From the NCBI GenBank assembly GCA_963580275.1, contig OY756948.1:15719001-15783000 (forward strand): a stretch of DNA of 64,000 nt. The letters are read 5' to 3'. The notes under the pieces were generated by a model, which saw only the letters and a program-made list of their open reading frames with translations, was not told the origin of the DNA and made no database searches. This DNA comes from Crataegus laevigata (lineage: Eukaryota; Streptophyta; Magnoliopsida; Rosales; Rosaceae). Below, piece by piece: positions 59,251 through 64,000 of the stretch (its first letter is position 1; each line of letters begins with the position of its first letter). The position numbers and the translations under genes were made by a program.

Positions 59251-59814
59251 GACGACATCAAGGCAACAGATGGAGATTGAAAGACGTAGAAAATGGATTA
59301 ATTAGAAAGTGCCATGGTCAACAGCTTTTCCAATGGCGCGACCTGCGGTTCGTGTTCATCCTTGTTGCTTGGTTATCATGAAGGGTACGAGAAGTTAGTT
59401 AAACCACAGTTGATCAAGCCGTTAAGAGTAATGTTAGAAGGACCACGTTTTCTAACCAGATTCTTTAGCAAGCTCAACACACTATGTGGCCTTCAATTTA
59501 TCAATTAACAGCTTGTCATATAATAATTAAATTAATATATAAGGAATATATAATTTTCAACGACTAGGGTTACATTATGCATGTGTAAGTAGTCCGAAAA
59601 TGCATTTGATTCCTGGTTAATTAAACAAATTAATTGAATATGCAACGATAAAATACAAGTGTATTTTTATATGAGTATTGTTAGGGGATCACATTCTTGT
59701 AACAAGTGATGCCAGTAGTTGTCCCTTGGACTGTGTTGTTATTGACCTTATATCGTATTATATTGTAGTTTGGTTATAGTTGGGGACTGAAGATTAATTG
59801 AATAATTAATATGT
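59251..59814. other. Upstream intergenic DNA
   Basis: Promoter side of the STP gene; nothing else supported. Confidence 0.45.
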
Positions 59815-60575
59815 TAGATTACATATTCATTTTAGTCCTTTAATATGTACTTAATTCAAGTTCATATTATATTTTTGTTTTAATATTTAATAGATATCTT
59901 ATTTTCTCAAAAAAAAAAAGAGATTTCTTATTTAATGTTTCTACATTAAATTTTAAATTTATTATTATACGTATTTTAATTCTTTAATTTTGTTGAACAT
60001 CCTCTTTAGTGTACCTAAATGTTTGTACTGTAATATATTTTATTGAATTTGTGTACTGAAATGTCTGTACCTAAATATATTTTAATGAATTAGTGGCACA
60101 TAAGAAAATAAGAAAATATGCAAAAACATAAGTGTACCGAAAAATTCATACCTAAATATATTATACTAAATTAGTGTATTGAAATGTCTGTACCTAAACA
60201 TATTGTACTAAAACTAGTGTATTGAAATGTTTGTACCTAAACATATTGTACTAAAACTAGTGTACCAAAATGTCTGTACCTAAATATATTGTAATGAATT
60301 AGTGGCACATAAGAAAATATGCAAAAACATAAGTGTACCGAAAAGTTTGTACCAAAATATTTTCTTTATTATATAATATACTTACCATAAATTGGTGATG
60401 GAAAATGTCAACAAATAAAGCTAATTAATTTTAATTTCAAATGAAACTAAAATTTACAATATTTTACATAAAATGTAATTTATGGACACCATAAAATTAT
60501 AAATAAAAAAGAAATTGAATGCATATACTGACATTAAATAAAATCTAAGGGACTAAAATCAATATTTAATCTTGT
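59815..60575. mobile_element. Inverted-repeat element containing a minisatellite
   Basis: The left end AGATTACATATTCATTTTAGTCCTTTA pairs with the right end, read in reverse, AGATTAAATATTGATTTTAGTCCCTTA. The middle is the array at 60008-60352. Non-coding. Confidence 0.65.
60008..60352 (+). repeat. 43-bp minisatellite with higher-order structure
   Basis: The unit TGTCTGTACCTAAACATATT followed by GTACTAAAACTAGTGTA recurs with a 43-bp period (clearest 60188-60270). A longer block with GAATTAGTGGCACATAAGAAAATA.. and CATAAGTGTACCGAAAA occurs twice (about 60088 and 60297). Confidence 0.85.
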
Positions 60576-60789
60576 ACAATTTTTTTTCTTAACTTCATCT
60601 TATTTAAGATTTTTTTTATAGAAGAAGTACGATATTCATTAAACATTGAAAAACGTACAAATCGAGGATAGAGTGCATAACATAGGCCTCAATAAAAACC
60701 TTGTCGGGGCTTTCAACTTGATCGAAAGAAAAAAGAGTGTCCCGTACCAAATTAACTATGAGTACTATCCTCTAACAATAAATCAGAAA

Positions 60790-63700
60790 TTACATTAGGA
60801 GGCTCTTTGAACATGAAACAGGGTGATCAATAGTTAAACTAAACCTTGCAAGACGATGAGCCCTCTTATTTGTTTCTCTGCGACCAAAAGTAAATTTCCA
60901 TTGTCTAAACGCTTTCAGAAGCTTCCTTGTATCCTCAAACAAAGGGACGTTGTAACTGCATTTTGAATTATGGAAGTTACCAACAACACATCCCCTTCCA
61001 CCTGAACCTGTTTCGCGACCCATCTACGCAAGAACAATGCTGCTGCCCGTGCAGCAACAACCTTTGCGTGAAGTGCAGAGCGCACTCTTTCCTCTCGACC
61101 CACCTGAGCTGCCATAAAATCACCATCCGAGTCTTTAACTATCAATCCAAAGCCTCAAATTGACCGTTGTTCATCCCATGCAGCATCAAAATTGCATTTT
61201 ATCCACCTCGAATCTGAGGTCTACTAATGCATTATACGTATCGAGGAGTGTTGTGGTACAACCTCACTCAATTTTCAGAATTCGGCTAGCCACGTTTGTG
61301 CTTTAATTTGGGTATCCACTGGAGAAACATCAATATCATTCCAAAGAAAATCATTACGTACCTTCCAAATGCTCCAAACTAGAATAAGAAGGAGTTCGAA
61401 GCTTTCTTTAGAGAGTTGTTGCGCTATATGCTCCATCCACCCACCAAAGCCGTCCTCATTTCCAATAAAAGATCGAATTCCCAACGGACTTCCAAACCAC
61501 ACAACTCCTGCTCTAGGACACATTAATAATGCATGTTCAATTTTCTCCTCTTCTTGACCACAAAAGCTGACACATCCCGGCCCGGGCGGGACCACTTCCC
61601 AGGCTTGACTCTACTGTAGCACGATATTGTCCACTTTGGGCCTCGACCACGCCCTCAAAATTTATTTCTAGGAATTCACGAGCAACTTCCCAGGAGGTCA
61701 CCCATCCTGGGATTGCTTTAACCCAAACTCCCTTAACTTTGGAGTTCCTACGGAACCCGAAGCCAGTGAGCTCCCAAAAGGCCTCGTGTTGGGTAGAGAT
61801 GGGAATATACATATAAGACTTACAAGATTCTCACCCCTGGGCGATGTGGGATGTTACAAAAGCCACAAATAGCCTCCGTAATTACTCGTCTCTGCTTCAG
61901 ATTCGCTTTGGAAGGCAAAGCATTCATAAACCCACGCCATACACAAATTTTGACTTTTCCCAGGACATTGGTACGCCATAAGGATTTCTAAAGAAACTTC
62001 GTTTTCTCATTTACCCTGGACCCTGTGGGCTCATCACCACCTAAACTCGGACACGATCATGCCACAAAATAAGCATTCTTAGTGGTGAACATCCCCTTTG
62101 GTTCTTTCACCCACATCAATGAATCAGTAGGATGGAAGAAACTCAAAAGAATGCTTAAAATCAATTTTTCTTCCTCCTGCAAAAACCATCAACGCACCAA
62201 GCCCGAGTTTCACCAAAATCCATCATCCTCCACCATTAAAGATCTCACTGTAAGAGATGGGTGCACCCCCATCAGTAAGGCGCTGATGACTTGATATAAT
62301 TGCTCCCGTGGTATCCAATTATCCCTCCAAATGAAAATTTGTAGACCATCCCTCACTCTCTACGTCGCACCTCTAGAAAGAATTATTCGAGATGCAGCCA
62401 CACTACACCAGCAATAAGAGGAGTTGGGTTTAACAGAAGCCTACATGAACTCAGAGGTTGAATAATACTGGGCTTTGAACATTCGTGCAATAAGGGAGTT
62501 AAGATATTGTAATAGACGCCAACCTTGCTTCGCAAGCAAACCAAGATTGAACGCATATAAATCCTTAAATCCCAATCCACCTTCACTTTATGGTTTACAC
62601 AACTGCTGCCATCTCACCCAATGTATTCTACACTTGCTGGCTTTTCTTCCCCACCAAAACTGTGCCACCATCTGGTTTAACTCATCACAGAAAGATTTTG
62701 GTAGCAATAATGTCTACATCGTATACAACGGCACATCTTGTGCCACCGATTTTATTAAAATTTCCTTACCCGCACTGCTTAACAACGAGCCACACCAACC
62801 ATTCAACTTTTTCCATAATCGATCTTTAATATAAGCAAATGTATCTTTCTTGGACCTATCGATAAAAATCAGTAGCCCGAGGTATCGGTCATGGTACTCT
62901 ACCAGCTCTATCCCTAAACAACCAGCTACTACTTGGGCATCCATTGCCGTGAGATTTTGACTAAACGCAACACTACTTTTAGACAGGTTAAAAGCTTGCC
63001 CTGAGGCCCGTTCATAAGTGCTTAATAAATCCTTCAACCACATGCATTCCTGAATAGAACTTCTAGCAAATATAAAACTGTCATCCGCAAAAAGTAAATA
63101 ATGAACACTAAGTGCCCCTTTACAAACTTGAACCTCCTGGATTTGGCCTTTTGCCTCCTATGCATCAAATAAAGCTGATAAACCCTCCCACACACAAAAC
63201 AAATAAGAATTGAGATAGTGGATCACCTTGTCGAATTCCCCTCTTCAGATACACTAACCCCACAAGCTCCCCTTTGAGTTTGAACGAGTAAGACACCGTC
63301 GAAACACACATCATTATCCAGTGTATCCATTCACCCGCAAAACACAATTTTTTCATCATTTGCTCCAAGAAATTCCACTCAATGCGATCGTAGGCCTTAC
63401 TGATATCCAATTTTAGCTCCATCACCCTATTCCACCCATTATTCTTCCTATGCATATAGTGGGAAATTTCCGAAGCTAACATACAATTATTGGATATTAA
63501 CCTCCGCGGGATAAAAGCACTTTGCGTAGGTGAAATAATTTCTAGAAGAATGACTTTCAACCTGTTAGTAAGAACCTTGGAACAAATCTTATAAATCACA
63601 TTACAAACACTAATCTGCCGGAGTTGAATCATTTTAGTGGGATCAATCTTTTTTGGGATCAAAGTGACATGGGTGTAATTAATCTTCCTAAGCAAATGAC

Positions 63701-64000
63701 CGGATGAAAGAATATGTCTTACCCCATCACACACATCTTAGCCAACAGTTTCCCACTGCTTCTGATAGAAACCTGGTGAGATACCGTCAGGTCCTGGAGC
63801 TTTGGTTGGATGGATTTGAAATAGTGCATCCTTAATTGATTTCCTCATTCGAGAACTGTCGTGTAAGCTCTAAATTCATTTCTACCGACACCCTGGGAGT
63901 TGCGACCCTTAATATATCCGACATATCCACCGCCCCCTGAGAATCAAAGAGCTTTAAAAAATAATCCACGATCACTGTCTCCATACCCCTCTTATCTTTA
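60790..64000 (-). pseudogene. LINE ORF2 relic: reverse transcriptase, zf-RVT, RNase H
   Basis: Reverse transcriptase: THVTLIPKK, RQISVCNVIYKICSKVL, QSAFIPRRLISNN, ELKLDISKAYDRIEW and GIRQGDPLS at 63734-63190; the catalytic FADD at 63080-63091; YLGLLIFIDRSKK and WCGSLLSSAGKEILIKSVAQ at 62890-62720. The zf-RVT part (61595-61275) has CGQEEEKIEHALLMCP. The RNase H-like tail (61145-60790) has AHRLARF. Stops and frame changes occur between the blocks (for example near 63737 and 63165). In the family this protein copies its RNA into the genome. Confidence 0.8.
61568..61858 (-). mobile_element. Solo LTR of a Cassandra TRIM retrotransposon with 5S rRNA-like domain
   Basis: On the minus strand it starts TGTAACATCCCACATCG and ends CCCGGGATGTGTCA. 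Perfect 5-bp flanks AAAGC lie at 61563-61567 and 61859-61863. It contains a 5S rRNA-like segment (about 61795-61670) with GGATGGGTGACCTCCTGGGA and an upstream TTCGGGTTCCGTAGGAACTCC, the hallmark of Cassandra. It interrupts the LINE zf-RVT codons. Not a functional 5S gene. Confidence 0.93.

Larger units (their letters stand above)
60610..64000 (-). mobile_element. LINE (L1-like non-LTR retrotransposon), 5' part beyond the window
   Basis: On the minus strand the 3' end is an A-run near 60610 (CTATAAAAAAAATC). Upstream in order are an RNase H-like region, a zf-RVT zinc-binding region and reverse transcriptase reaching the window edge. It is broken by a Cassandra LTR (61568-61858), frameshifts and stops. 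The endonuclease would lie outside the window. Confidence 0.85.

Noticed and set aside
59314..59508. Small plus-strand gene near the STP promoter
   Set aside because: Short frame, no domain, no TATA or splice context.
61670..61795. 5S rRNA gene
   Set aside because: Only part of a 5S sequence, with many changes, and wholly inside a Cassandra LTR.

Overview
This 64 kb window is nuclear DNA of a flowering plant. It has multi-exon genes with GT-AG introns, AT-rich intergenic DNA and dense nested transposable elements. The Cassandra-type LTR, the hexose transporter family and the overall texture suggest a woody eudicot, probably Rosaceae; the family-level placement is inference, not proof.

Layout. 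138-5253 (+): a short cyclin T gene whose 5' UTR starts before the window. 5254-10746: repeats, namely a hAT element with perfect 8-bp target duplications and a long-inverted-repeat element split by a 2.35-kb solo LTR. 10747-20068 (+): a complete 23-exon peroxisomal long-chain acyl-CoA synthetase (LACS6 type) with an N-terminal PTS2, no C-terminal PTS1 and two consecutive GC-AG introns. 20069-29990: repeats, including a MITE, two decayed Harbinger-type ORF1 genes, a second copy of the large LTR, a truncated copia element and a SINE with a 16-bp target duplication. 30020-31843 (-): a two-exon stellacyanin-like blue copper protein. 31990-40560: repeats, including a transposon with 8-bp duplications that carries a TNL-type LRR exon fragment and a nearly perfect 1-kb foldback Mutator-like element.

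40585-59085 holds three members of the STP hexose/H+ symporter family: a complete STP13-like gene (-), a broken copy (+, 50801-52240) and a second complete gene (-, 55805-59085). The two intact genes have the same exon/intron phases and near-identical exon sizes, so they are a local duplication. The broken copy lost 116 codons in frame across exons 2-3 and also carries a frameshift at the exon 4/5 junction. 59086-64000 holds an inverted-repeat element with a 43-bp minisatellite, then a minus-strand LINE running off the window and split by a solo Cassandra LTR with perfect 5-bp duplications.

The genes do not form one pathway: the STP cluster handles sugar import, LACS6 feeds peroxisomal beta-oxidation, and cyclin T acts in transcription elongation. 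No tRNA, rRNA or CRISPR array was seen. Exon boundaries were read by hand from splice signals, reading phase and family resemblance; no alignment was run.
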